This document shows, piece after piece, positions 24,963 to 38,395 of a stretch of DNA of 64,000 bases. Source of the DNA: Tridacna crocea. Lineage: Eukaryota; Mollusca; Bivalvia; Cardiida; Cardiidae. Where the stretch lies: contig OX031060.1 in assembly GCA_943736015.1 (NCBI GenBank), positions 13,901,501 to 13,965,500 on the forward strand, in the 5' to 3' direction. The notes below the pieces were generated by a model. It did not search any database, was not told the origin of the DNA, and worked only from the letters and a program-made list of their open reading frames with translations. How positions within the stretch are numbered: the stretch's first letter is position 1; every line of letters begins with the position of its first letter. Made by a program: the position numbers and the translations under genes.

Positions 24963-26881
24963 GTGATCAATGTACAGTGTAAAAAAAAAGAAAACACCCA
25001 GAAATTAATGAGACAAGTGGCTAAAAAAAGACTGAAAATTCTTTCAGTTGCTTCCTATTGCATATATCAAACAAAGGCAACTGAAGTGTAATTTTTCTTA
25101 TCTCTTCAAACCGCAACAAGAAACTCAGTTATGTTGACTATGTGCCATTTACGCTCATGCAAAAACCCCAGAAAATAATGCGACAAGTGGCTAAAAAAAG
25201 ACTGAAGGCTCTTTCAGTAGCAACTGCTTCTTATTGCATAAATCAAACAAAAGGAACTAAATTTTTAATGTATATCTTTTTCTCCAATCTCTTTATAACG
25301 TGACGACAAATCCATTTACGTTGACTGCCGTCTAAAAGGTGCCGGTTAAGTATCCGCGAAAAATGCGAAAAATCGACTAACAGAACATTTCATAGCAGAG
25401 GACACCTGTTGCTTAATAGGTCAAATATAGGGAATTTAATTTCTAATATCTGTTTTTTATTTATGCAATCTTTATTTACCATGACAACAAACCCTTTTAG
25501 GTTGTCTATTGTCTCGCAGGTGCCACTTCCGTATCCGCAAAAACATGAAAAATCGACTTATGGAATATTTTATAGCAGACGAGAACTGTTGCTTGAGTCA
25601 ATTGTAGGGATTTTTCTTTTTCTTTTTCTCTCACTAGGGCCATTGATTTGGTTACGATGACCATCCAACCCATACGTGACTGTTATGTGCTGCGCATAAA
25701 ATCGTAAAATCAACTTCGACACTTTCAGAGGCAACTGATACCTGTCGTACAAATCAAAGAAAGGTAAACAAAATTTTTCCCTGTTTTCTTACCAGGGTCA
25801 CGAAAACATTGAACCAATTTAGACGACCGCGTGAGTCAAAAGTCAATTTTATGTTTAATCGCTGCGCAAAATATAAAATTCAGAAGCAACCTGTTGCTGA
25901 TGCCAAAACTTTTTCTGACAAAAAAATCTTGTTCCTGTTTGAAGAATTTGGAAGTAGGCCATAAAGACACAATAAGATGTAAGAATAACTAAAAATCAAT
26001 TGCTTCCTTGATAGGGTAAAAAACATTGTGGGAAAAGGAGAAAATGCTGGTAACCTGCATTGTCTCCTTTCATCAGATTATTTTCAAAAGCCTTCTTTAA
26101 AAGGCGTCATTGTGTGTTAAAAGGTTAATAATTATCCAATCAGAGAAGCTCTAAGGAAATCAGATTGGATACCAGCAGCCAATCAGATAACACTTAAGAA
26201 ATTCAACAGCCAATCAGAGAGCTTCAAAATCGCTTGAAAATGGCGCCAAAATTTATTGATAAAAAAACAGTGAAAAAAACGGCATAAAAGTGGATTTAAA
26301 GTCTTCTTTAAAGGCTGCTGTGCAGTCCTTGCCAGATTTCACTGAAAATGGGCAAATATTTAAGAAAATAGGGGCGCAGAAGACCGTGTTTTGGCCTTTT
26401 CAAACCCCTTGCAAGAATTACTTCCCTTTAACCGTCGATGCAGCCCCCCCCTCCTCCCCAGCCCTTAACTGGATTTGCTTTTCTAACTCAGCCCACCATA
26501 AATGCTGCACATTGAAACTTTCAATAAGCCAAAGTGATCAATTTACAGTGTAAAAGAAAAAAAGAAAAAAACGCCCAGAAATTAATGCAAGAATTACTTC
26601 CCTTTAACCGTCGATGCACCCAACACCTACCCCCTTCCCCAGCCCTTAACTGGATTTGCTTTTCTAACTCAGCCCACAATAAATGCTGCACATTGGAGCT
26701 TTCAATAAGCCAAAGTGATATATGTACAGTGTAAAAAAAAAAATGCCCAGAAATTAATGCAAGAATTACTTCCCTTTAACAGTCGATGCACCCCCCCCCT
26801 CCTCCCCAGCCCTTAACTGGATTTGCTTTTCTAACTCAGCCCACAATAAATGCTGCACATTGAAACTTTCAATAAGCCAAA
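24963..26881. repeat. Satellite unit U14 (no partner in the duplication)
   Basis: Length 1,919 bp with three subrepeats; the first C-tract has 8 C. It has the extra A of block II and cccccttcccc in subrepeat 2. It has no equivalent between U18 and U19, so it was gained before or lost after the block II duplication. Confidence 0.95.
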
Positions 26882-28799
26882 GTGATCAATGTACAGTGTA
26901 AAAAAAAAGAAAACACCCAGAAATTAATGAGACAAGTGGCTAAAAAAAGACTGAAAATTCTTTCAGTTGCTTCCTATTGCATATATCAAACAAAGGCAAC
27001 TGAAGTGTAATTTTTCTTATCTCTTCAAACCGCAACAAGAAACTCAGTTATGTTGACTATGTGCCATTTACGCTCATGCAAAAACCCCAGAAAATAATGC
27101 GACAAGTGGCTAAAAAAAGACTGAAGGCTCTTTCAGTAGCAACTGCTTCTTATTGCATAAATCAAACAAAAGGAACTAAATTTTTAATGTATATCTTTTT
27201 CTCCAATCTCTTTATAACGTGACGACAAATCCATTTACGTTGACTGCCGTCTAAAAGGTGCCGGTTAAGTATCCGCGAAAATGCGAAAAATCGACTAACA
27301 GAACATTTCATAGCAGAGGACACCTGTTGCTTAATAGGTCAAATATAGGGAATTTAATTTCTAATATCTGTTTTTTATTTATGCAATCTTTATTTACCAT
27401 GACAACAAACCCTTTTAGGTTGTCTATTGTCTCGCAGGTGCCACTTCCGTATCCGCAAAAACATGAAAAATCGACTTATGGAATATTTTATAGCAGACGA
27501 GAACTGTTGCTTGAGTCAATTGTAGGGATTTTTCTTTTTCTTTTTCTCTCACTAGGGCTGTTGATTTGGTTACGATGACCATCCAACCTATACGTGACTA
27601 TTATGTGCTGCGCATAAAATCGTAAAATCAACTTCGACACTTTCAGAGGCAACTGATACCTGTCGTACAAATCAAAGAAAGGTAAACAAAATTTTTCCCT
27701 GTTTTCTTACCAGGGTCACGAAAACATTGAACCAATTTAGACGACCGCGTGAGTCAAAAGTCAATTTTATGTTTAATCGCTGCGCAAAATATAAAATTCA
27801 GAAGCAACCTGTTGCTGATGCCAAAACTTTTTCTGACAAAAAAATCTTGTTCCTGTTTGAAGAATTTGGAAGTAGGCCATAAAGACACAATAAGATGTAA
27901 GAATAACTAAAAATCAATTGCTTCCTTGATAGGGTAAAAAACATTGTGGGAAAAGGAGAAAATGCTGGTAACCTGCATTGTCTCCTTTCATCAGATTATT
28001 TTCAAAAGCCTTCTTTAAAAGGCGTCATTGTGTGTTAAAAGGTTAATAATTATCCAATCAGAGAAGCTCTAAGGAAATCAGATTGGATACCAGCAGCCAA
28101 TCAGATAACACTTAAGAAATTCAACAGCCAATCAGAGAGCTTCAAAATCGCTTGAAAATGGCGCCAAAATTTATTGATAAAAAAACAGTGAAAAAAACGG
28201 CATAAAAGTGGATTTAAAGTCTTCTTTAAAGGCTGCTGTGCAGTCCTTGCCAGATTTCACTAAAAAATGGGCAAATATTTAAGAAAATAGGGGCGCAGAA
28301 GACCGTGTTTTGGCCTTTTCAAACCCCTTGCAAGAATTACTTCCCTTTAACCGTCGATGCAGCCCCCCCCTCCTCCCCAGCCCTTAACTGGATTTGCTTT
28401 TCTAACTCAGCCCACCATAAATGCTGCACATTGAAACTTTCAATAAGCCAAAGTGATCAATTTACAGTGTAAAAGAAAAAAAGAAAAAAAACGCCCAGAA
28501 ATTAATGCAAGAATTACTTCCCTTTAACCGTCGATGCACCCAACACCTACCCCCCTCCCCAGCCCTTAACTGGATTTGCTTTTCTAACTCAGCCCACAAT
28601 AAATGCTGCACATTGGAGCTTTCAATAAGCCAAAGTGATATATGTACAGTGTAAAAAAAAAAATGCCCAGAAATTAATGCAAGAATTACTTCCCTTTAAC
28701 AGTCGATGCACCCCCCCTCCTCCCCAGCTCTTAACTGGATTTGCTTTTCTAACTCAGCCCACAATAAATGCTGCACATTGAAACTTTCAATAAGCCAAA
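26882..28799. repeat. Satellite unit U15 (partner of U19)
   Basis: Length 1,918 bp with three subrepeats; the first C-tract has 8 C. It shares gggctgttgat, gtgactattatg and cagctcttaac with U19. Private change: cactaaaaaatggg near 28258. Confidence 0.95.
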
Positions 28800-30721
28800 G
28801 TGATCAATGTACAGTGTAAAAAAAAAGAAAACACCCAGAAATTAATGAGACAAGTGGCTAAAAAAAGACTGAAAATTCTTTCAGTTGCTTCCTATTGCAT
28901 ATATCAAACAAAGGCAACTGAAGTGTAATTTTTCTTATCTCTTCAAACCGCAACAAGAAACTCAGTTATGTTGACTATGTGCCATTTACGCTCATGCAAA
29001 AACCCCAGAAAATAATGCGACAAGTGGCTAAAAAAAGACTGAAGGCTCTTTCAGTAGCAACTGCTTCTTATTGCATAAATCAAACAAAAGGAACTAAATT
29101 TTTAATGTATATCTTTTTCTCCAATCTCTTTATAACGTGACGACAAATCCATTTACGTTGACTGCCGTCTAAAAGGTGCCGGTTAAGTATCCGCGAAAAA
29201 TGCGAAAAATCGACTAACAGAACATTTCATAGCAGAGGACACCTGTTGCTTAATAGGTCAAATATAGGGAATTTAATTTCTAATATCTGTTTTTTATTTA
29301 TGCAATCTTTATTTACCATGACAACAAACCCTTTTAGGTTGTCTATTGTCTCGCAGGTGCCACTTCCGTATCCGCAAAAACATGAAAAATCGACTTATGG
29401 AATATTTTATAGCAGACGAGAACTGTTGCTTGAGTCAATTGTAGGGATTTTTCTTTTTCTTTTTCTCTCACTAGGGCCATTGATTTGGTTACGATGACCA
29501 TCCAACCCATACGTGACTGTTATGTGCTGCGCATAAAATCGTAAAATCAACTTCGACACTTTCAGAGGCAACTGATACCTGTCGTACAAATCAAAGAAAG
29601 GTAAACAAAATTTTTCCCTGTTTTCTTACCAGGGTCACGAAAACATTGAACCAATTTAGACGACCGCGTGAGTCAAAAGTCAATTTTATGTTTAATCGCT
29701 GCGCAAAATATAAAATTCAGAAGCAACCTGTTGCTGATGCCAAAACTTTTTCTGACAAAAAAATCTTGTTCCTGTTTGAAGAATTTGGAAGTAGGCCATA
29801 AAGACACAATAAGATGTAAGAATAACTAAAAATCAATTGCTTCCTTGATAGGGTAAAAAACATTGTGGGAAAAGGAGAAAATGCTGGTAACCTGCATTGT
29901 CTCCTTTCATCAGATTATTTTCAAAAGCCTTCTTTGAAAGGCGTCATTGTGTGGTAAAAGGTTAATAATTATCCAATCAGAGAAGCTCTAAGGAAATCAG
30001 ATTGGATACCAGCAGCCAATCAGATAACACTTAAGAAATTCAACAGCCAATCAGAGAGCTTCAAAATCGCTTGAAAATGGCGCCAAAATTTATTGATAAA
30101 AAAACAGTGAAAAAAACGGCATAAAAGTGGATTTAAAGTCTTCTTTAAAGGCTGCTGTGCAGTCCTTGCCAGATTTCACTGAAAATGGGCAAATATTTAA
30201 GAAAATAGGGGCACAGAAGACCGTGTTTTGGCCTTTTCAAACCCCTTGCAAGAATTACTTCCCTTTAACCGTCGATGCAGCCCCCCCCCCCTCCTCCCCA
30301 GCCCTTAACTGGATTTGCTTTTCTAACTCAGCCCACCATAAATGCTGCACATTGAAACTTTCAATAAGCCAAAGTGATCAATTTACAGTGTAAAAGAAAA
30401 AAAGAAAAAAACGCCCAGAAATTAATGCAAGAATTACTTCCCTTTAACCGTCGATGCACCCAACACCTACCCCCCTCCCCAGCCCTTAACTGGATTTGCT
30501 TTTCTAACTCAGCCCACAATAAATGCTGCACATTGGAGCTTTCAATAAGCCAAAGTGATATATGTACAGTGTAAAAAAAAAAAATGCCCATAAATTAATG
30601 CAAGAATTACTTCCCTTTAACAGTCGATGCACCCCCCCCTCCTCCCCAGCTCTTAACTGGATTTGCTTTTCTAACTCAGCCCACAATAAATGCTGCACAT
30701 TGAAACTTTCAATAAGCCAAA
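28800..30721. repeat. Satellite unit U16 (partner of U20)
   Basis: Length 1,922 bp with three subrepeats; the first C-tract has 11 C. It shares tttgaaaggcg plus gtgtggtaaaagg, and ggggcacag, with U20. Private change: gcccataaatt near 30587. Confidence 0.95.
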
Positions 30722-32642
30722 GTGATCAATGTACAGTGTAAAAAAAAAGAAAACACCCAGAAATTAATGAGACAAGTGGCTAAAAAAAGACTGAAAATTC
30801 TTTCAGTTGCTTCCTATTGCATATATCAAACAAAGGCAACTGAAGTGTAATTTTTCTTATCTCTTCAAACCGCAACAAGAAACTCAGTTATGTTGACTAT
30901 GTGCCATTTACGCTCATGCAAAAACCCCAGAAAATAATGCGACAAGTGGCTAAAAAAAGACTGAAGGCTCTTTCAGTAGCAACTGCTTCTTATTGCATAA
31001 ATCAAACAAAAGGAACTAAATTTTTAATGTATATCTTTTTCTCCAATCTCTTTATAACGTGACGACAAATCCATTTACGTTGACTGCCGTCTAAAAGGTG
31101 CCGGTTAAGTATCCGCGAAAATGCGAAAAATCGACTAACAGAACATTTCATAGCAGAGGACACCTGTTGCTTAATAGGTCAAATATAGGGAATTTAATTT
31201 CTAATATCTGTTTTTTATTTATGCAATCTTTATTTACCATGACAACAAACCCTTTTAGGTTGTCTATTGTCTTGCAGGTGCCACTTCCGTATCCGCAAAA
31301 ACATGAAAAATCGACTTATGGAATATTTTATAGCAGACGATAACTGTTGCTTGAGTCAATTGTAGGGATTTTTCTTTTTCTTTTTCTCTCACTAGGGCCA
31401 TTGATTTGGTTACGATGACCATCCAACCCATACGTGACTGTTATGTGCTGCGCATAAAATCGTAAAATCAACTTCGACACTTTCAGAGGCAACTGATACC
31501 TGTCGTACAAATCAAAGAAAGGTAAACAAAATTTTTCCCTGTTTTCTTACCAGGGTCACGAAAACATTGAACCAATTTAGACGACCGCGTGAGTCAAAAG
31601 TCAATTTTATGTTTAATCGCTGCGCAAAATATAAAATTCAGAAGCAACCTTTTGCTGATGCCAAAACTTTTTCTGACAAAAAAATCTTGTTCCTGTTTGA
31701 AGAATTTGGAAGTAGGCCATAAAGACACAATAAGATGTAAGAATAACTAAAAATCAATTGCTACCTTGATAGGGTAAAAAACATTGTGGGAAAAGGAGAA
31801 AATGCTGGTAACCTGCATTGTCTCCTTTCATCAGATTATTTTCAAAAGCCTTCTTTAAAAGGCGTCATTGTGTGTTAAAAGGTTAATAATTATCCAATCA
31901 GAGAAGCTCTAAGAAAATCAGATTGGATACCAGCAGCCAATCAGATAACACTTAAGAAATTGAACAGCCAATCAGAGAGCTTCAAAATCGCTTGAAAATG
32001 GCGCCAAAATTTATTGATAAAAAAACAGTGAAAAAAACGGCATAAAAGTGGATTTAAAGTCTTCTTTAAAGGCTGCTGTGCAGTCCTTGCCAGATTTCAC
32101 TGAAAATGGGCAAATATTTAAGAAAATAGGGGCGCAGAAGACCGTGTTTTGGCCTTTTCAAACCCCTTGCAAGAATTACTTCCCTTTAACCGTCGATGCA
32201 GCCCCCCCCCTCCTCCCCAGCCCTTAACTGGATTTGCTTTTCTAACTCAGCCCACCATAAATGCTGCACATTGAAACTTTCAATAAGCCAAAGTGATCAA
32301 TTTACAGTGTAAAAGAAAAAAAGAAAAAAACGCCCAGAAATTAATGCAAGAATTACTTCCCTTTAACCGTCGATGCACCCAACACCTACCCCCTTCCCCA
32401 GCCCTTAACTGGATTTGCTTTTCTAACTCAGCCCACAATAAATGCTGCACATTGGAGCTTTCAATAAGCCAAAGTGATATATGTACAGTGTAAAAAAAAA
32501 AATGCCCAGAAATTAATGCAAGAATTACTTCCCTTTAACAGTCGATGCACCCCCCCCCCCTCCTCCCCAGCCCTTAACTGGATTTGCTTTTCTAACTCAG
32601 CCCACAATAAATGCTGCACATTGAAACTTTCAATAAGCCAAA
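30722..32642. repeat. Satellite unit U17 (partner of U21)
   Basis: Length 1,921 bp with three subrepeats; the first C-tract has 9 C. It shares gtcttgcagg with U21 and much of block III. Private changes include agacgataact, accttttgctg, ttgctaccttg and attgaacagcc. Confidence 0.95.
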
Positions 32643-34559
32643 GTGATCAATGTACAGTGTAAAAAAATAGAAAACACCCAGAAATTAATGAGACAAGTGG
32701 CTAAAAAAAGACTGAAAATTCTTTCAGTTGCTTCCTATTGCATATATCAAACAAAGGCAACTGAAGTGTAATTTTTCTTATCTCTTCAAACCGCAACAAG
32801 AAACTCAGTTATGTTGACTATGTGCCATTTACGCTCATGCAAAAACCCCAGAAAATAATGCGACAAGTGGCTAAAAAAAGACTGAAGGCTCTTTCAGTAG
32901 CAACTGCTTCTTATTGCATAAATCAAACAAAAGGAACTAAATTTTTAATGTATATCTTTTTCTCCAATCTCTTTATAACGTGACGACAAATCCATTTACG
33001 TTGACTGCCGTCTAAAAGGTGCCGGTTAAGTATCCGCGAAAAATGCGAAAAATCGACTAACAGAACATTTCATAGCAGAGGACACCTGTTGCTTAATAGG
33101 TCAAATATAGGGAATTTAATTTCTAATATCTGTTTTTTATTTATGCAATCTTTATTTACCATGACAACAAACCCTTTTAGGTTGTCTATTGTCTCGCAGG
33201 TGCCACTTCCGTATCCGCAAAAACATGAAAAATCGACTTATGGAATATTTTATAGCAGACGAGAACTGTTGCTTGAGTCAATTGTAGGGATTTTTCTTTT
33301 TCTTTTTCTCTCACTAGGGCCATTGATTTGGTTACGATGACCATCCAACCCATACGTGACTGTTATGTGCTGCGCATAAAATCGTAAAATCAACTTTGAC
33401 ACTTTCAGAGGCAACTGATACCTGTCGTACAAATCAAAGAAAGGTAAACAAAATTTTTCCCTGTTTTCTTACCAGGGTCACGAAAACATTGAACCAATTT
33501 AGACGACCGCGTGAGTCAAAAGTCAATTTTATGTTTAATCGCTGCGCAAAATATAAAATTCAGAAGCAACCTGTTGCTGATGCCAAAACTTTTTCTGACA
33601 AAAAAATCTTGTTCCTGTTCGAAGAATTTGGAAGTAGGCCATAAAGACACAATAAGATGTAAGAATAACTAAAAATCAATTGCTTCCTTGATAGGGTAAA
33701 AAACTGTGGGAAAAGGAGAAAATGCTGGTAACCTGTATTGTCTCCTTTCATCAGATTATTTTCAAAAGCCTTCTTTGAAAGGCGTCATTGTGTGTTAAAA
33801 GGTTAATAATTATCCAATCAGAGAAGCTCTAAGGAAATCAGATTGGATACCAGCAGCCAATCAGATAACACTTAAGAAATTCAACAGCCAATCAGAGAGC
33901 TTCAAAATCGCTTGAAAATGGCGCCAAAATTTATTGATAAAAAAACAGTGAAAAAAACGGCATAAAAGTGGATTTAAAGTCTTCTTTTAAGGCTGCTGTG
34001 CAGTCCTTGCCAGATTTCACTGAAAATGGGCAAATATTTAAGAAAATAGGGGCGCAGAAGACCGTGTTTTGGCCTTTTCAAACCCCTTGCAAGAATTACT
34101 TCCCTTTAACCGTCGATGCAGCCCCCCCCCCTCCTCCCCAGCCCTTAACTGGATTTGCTTTTCTAACTCAGCCCACCATAAATGCTGCACATTGAAACTT
34201 TCAATAAGCCAAAGTGATCAATTTACAGTGTAAAAGAAAAAAAGAAAAAAACGCCCAGAAATTAATGCAAGAATTACTTCCCTTTAACCGTCGATGCACC
34301 CAACACCTACCCCCCTCCCCAGCCCTTAACTGGATTTGCTTTTCTAACTCAGCCCACAATAAATGCTGCACATTGGAGCTTTCAATAAGCCAAAGTGATA
34401 TATGTACAGTGTAAAAAAAAAAATGCCCAGAAATTAATGCAAGAATTACTTCCCTTTAACAGTCGATGCACCCCCCCTCCTCCCCAGCCCTTAACTGAAT
34501 TTGCTTTTCTAACTCAGCCCACAATAAATGCTGCACATTGAAACTTTCAATAAGCCAAA
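32643..34559. repeat. Satellite unit U18 (partner of U13)
   Basis: Length 1,917 bp with three subrepeats; the first C-tract has 10 C. It carries the four rare states of U13, plus private aactttgacac near 33393 and gtaaaaaaatag near 32660. Confidence 0.95.
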
Positions 34560-36475
34560 GTGATCAATGTACAGTGTAAAAAAAAAGAAAACACCCAGAA
34601 ATTAATGAGACAAGTGGCTAAAAAAAGACTGAAAATTCTTTCAGTTGCTTCCTATTGCATATATCAAACAAAGGCAACTGAAGTGTAATTTTTCTTATCT
34701 CTTCAAACCGCAACAAGAAACTCAGTTATGTTGACTATGTGCCATTTACGCTCATGCAAAAACCCCAGAAAATAATGCGACAAGTGGCTAAAAAAAGACT
34801 GAAGGCTCTTTCAGTAGCAACTGCTTCTTATTGCATAAATCAAACAAAAGGAACTAAATTTTTAATGTATATCTTTTTCTCCAATCTCTTTATAACGTGA
34901 CGACAAATCCATTTACGTTGACTGCCGTCTAAAAGGTGCCGGTTAAGTATCCGCGAAAATGCGAAAAATCGACTAACAGAACATTTCATAGCAGAGGACA
35001 CCTGTTGCTTAATAGGTCAAATATAGGGAATTTAATTTCTAATATCTGTTTTTTATTTATGCAATCTTTATTTACCATGACAACAAACCCTTTTAGGTTG
35101 TCTATTGTCTCGCAGGTGCCACTTCCGTATCCGCAAAAACATGAAAAATCGACTTATGGAATATTTTATAGCAGACGAGAACTGTTGCTTGAGTCAATTG
35201 TAGGGATTTTTCTTTTTCTTTTTCTCTCACTAGGGCTGTTGATTTGGTTACGATGACCATCCAACCCATACGTGACTATTATGTGCTGCGCATAAAATCG
35301 TAAAATCAACTTCGACACTTTCAGAGGCAACTGATACCTGTCGTACAAATCAAAGAAAGGTAAACAAAATTTTTCCCTGTTTTCTTACCAGGGTCACGAA
35401 AACATTGAACCAATTTAGACGACCGCGTGAGTCAAAAGTCAATTTTATGTTTAATCGCTGCGCAAAATATAAAATTCAGAAGCAACCTGTTGCTGATGCC
35501 AAAACTTTTTCTGACAAAAAAATCTTGTTCCTGTTTGAAGAATTTGGAAGTAGGCCATAAAGACACAATAAGATGTAAGAATAACTAAAAATCAATTGCT
35601 TCCTTGATAGGGTAAAAAACATTGTGGGAAAAGGAGAAAATGCTGGTAACCTGCATTGTCTCCTTTCATCAGATTATTTTCAAAAGCCTTCTTTAAAAGG
35701 CGTCATTGTGTGTTAAAAGGTTAATAATTATCCAATCAGAGAAGCTCTAAGGAAATCAGATTGGATACCAGCAGCCAATCAGATAACACTTAAGAAATTC
35801 AACAGCCAATCAGAGAGCTTCAAAATCGCTTGAAAATGGCACCAAAATTTATTGATAAAAAAACAGTGAAAAAAACGGCATAAAAGTGGATTTAAAGTCT
35901 TCTTTAAAGGCTGCTGTGCAGTCCTTGCCAGATTTCACTGAAAATGGGCAAATATTTAAGAAAATAGGGGCGCAGAAGACCGTGTTTTGGCCTTTTCAAA
36001 CCCCTTGCAAGAATTACTTCCCTTTAACCGTCGATGCAGCCCCCCCCTCCTCCCCAGCCCTTAACTGGATTTGCTTTTCTAACTCAGCCCACCATAAATG
36101 CTGCACATTGAAACTTTCAATAAGCCAAAGTGATCAATTTACAGTGTAAAAGAAAAAAAGAAAAAAACGCCCAGAAATTAATGCAAGAATTACTTCCCTT
36201 TAACCGTCGATGCACCCAACACCTACCCCCCTCCCCAGCCCTTAACTGGATTTGCTTTTCTAACTCAGCCCACAATAAATGCTGCACATTGGAGCTTTCA
36301 ATAAGCCAAAGTGATATATGTACAGTGTAAAAAAAAAAATGCCCAGAAATTAATGCAAGAATTACTTCCCTTTAACAGTCGATGCACCCCCCCTCCTCCC
36401 CAGCTCTTAACTGGATTTGCTTTTCTAACTCAGCCCACAATAAATGCTGCACATTGAAACTTTCAATAAGCCAAA
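34560..36475. repeat. Satellite unit U19 (partner of U15; E2F-like site mutated)
   Basis: Length 1,916 bp with three subrepeats; the first C-tract has 8 C. It shares gggctgttgat and cagctcttaac with U15. The cluster reads ggcaccaaaa near 35839, as in U10. Confidence 0.95.
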
Positions 36476-38395
36476 GTGATCAATGTACAGTGTAAAAAAA
36501 AAGAAAACACCCAGAAATTAATGAGACAAGTGGCTAAAAAAAGACTGAAAATTCTTTCAGTTGCTTCCTATTGCATATATCAAACAAAGGCAACTGAAGT
36601 GTAATTTTTCTTATCTCTTCAAACCGCAACAAGAAACTCAGTTATGTTGACTATGTGCCATTTACGCTCATGCAAAAACCCCAGAAAATAATGCGACAAG
36701 TGGCTAAAAAAAGACTGAAGGCTCTTTCAGTAGCAACTGCTTCTTATTGCATAAATCAAACAAAAGGAACTAAATTTTTAATGTATATCTTTTTCTCCAA
36801 TCTCTTTATAACGTGACGACAAATCCATTTACGTTGACTGCCGTCTAAAAGGTGCCGGTTAAGTATCCGCGAAAAATGCGAAAAATCGACTAACAGAACA
36901 TTTCATAGCAGAGGACACCTGTTGCTTAATAGGTCAAATATAGGGAATTTAATTTCTAATATCTGTTTTTTATTTATGCAATCTTTATTTACCATGACAA
37001 CAAACCCTTTTAGGTTGTCTATTGTCTCGCAGGTGCCACTTCCGTATCCGCAAAAACATGAAAAATCGACTTATGGAATATTTTATAGCAGACGAGAACT
37101 GTTGCTTGAGTCAATTGTAGGGATTTTTCTTTTTCTTTTTCTCTCACTAGGGCCATTGATTTGGTTACGATGACCATCCAACCCATACGTGACTGTTATG
37201 TGCTGCGCATAAAATCGTAAAATCAACTTCGACACTTTCAGAGGCAACTGATACCTGTCGTACAAATCAAAGAAAGGTAAACAAAATTTTTCCCTGTTTT
37301 CTTACCAGGGTCACGAAAACATTGAACCAATTTAGACGACCGCGTGAGTCAAAAGTCAATTTTATGTTTAATCGCTGCGCAAAATATAAAATTCAGAAGC
37401 AACCTGTTGCTGATGCCAAAACTTTTTCTGACAAAAAAATCTTGTTCCTGTTTGAAGAATTTGGAAGTAGGCCATAAAGACACAATAAGATGTAAGAATA
37501 ACTAAAAATCAATTGCTTCCTTGATAGGGTAAAAAACATTGTGGGAAAAGGAGAAAATGCTGGTAACCTGCATTGTCTCCTTTCATCAGATTATTTTCAA
37601 AAGCCTTCTTTGAAAGGCGTCATTGTGTGGTAAAAGGTTAATAATTATCCAATCAGAGAAGCTCTAAGGAAATCAGATTGGATACCAGCAGCCAATCAGA
37701 TAACACTTAAGAAATTCAACAGCCAATCAGAGAGCTTCAAAATCGCTTGAAAATGGCGCCAAAATTTATTGATAAAAAAACAGTGAAAAAAACGGCATAA
37801 AAGTGGATTTAAAGTCTTCTTTAAAGGCTGCTGTGCAGTCCTTGCCAGATTTCACTGAAAATGGGCAAATATTTAAGAAAATAGGGGCACAGAAGACCGT
37901 GTTTTGGCCTTTTCAAACCCCTTGCAAGAATTACTTCCCTTTAACCGTCGATGCAGCCCCCCCCCCTCCTCCCCAGCCCTTAACTGGATTTGCTTTTCTA
38001 ACTCAGCCCACCATAAATGCTGCACATTGAAACTTTCAATAAGCCAAAGTCATCAATTTACAGTGTAAAAGAAAAAAAGAAAAAAACGCCCAGAAATTAA
38101 TGCAAGAATTACTTCCCTTTAACCGTCGATGCACCCAACACCTACCCCCCTCCCCAGCCCTTAACTGGATTTGCTTTTCTAACTCAGCCCACAATAAATG
38201 CTGCACATTGGAGCTTTCAATAAGCCAAAGTGATATATGTACAGTGTAAAAAAAAAAATGCCCAGAAATTAATGCAAGAATTACTTCCCTTTAACAGTCG
38301 ATGCACCCCCCCCTCCTCCCCAGCTCTTAACTGGATTTGCTTTTCTAACTCAGCCCACAATAAATGCTGCACATTGAAACTTTCAATAAGCCAAA
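36476..38395. repeat. Satellite unit U20 (partner of U16)
   Basis: Length 1,920 bp with three subrepeats; the first C-tract has 10 C. It carries the U16 states, plus aaagtcatcaattt near 38047, a state seen again in U24. Confidence 0.95.
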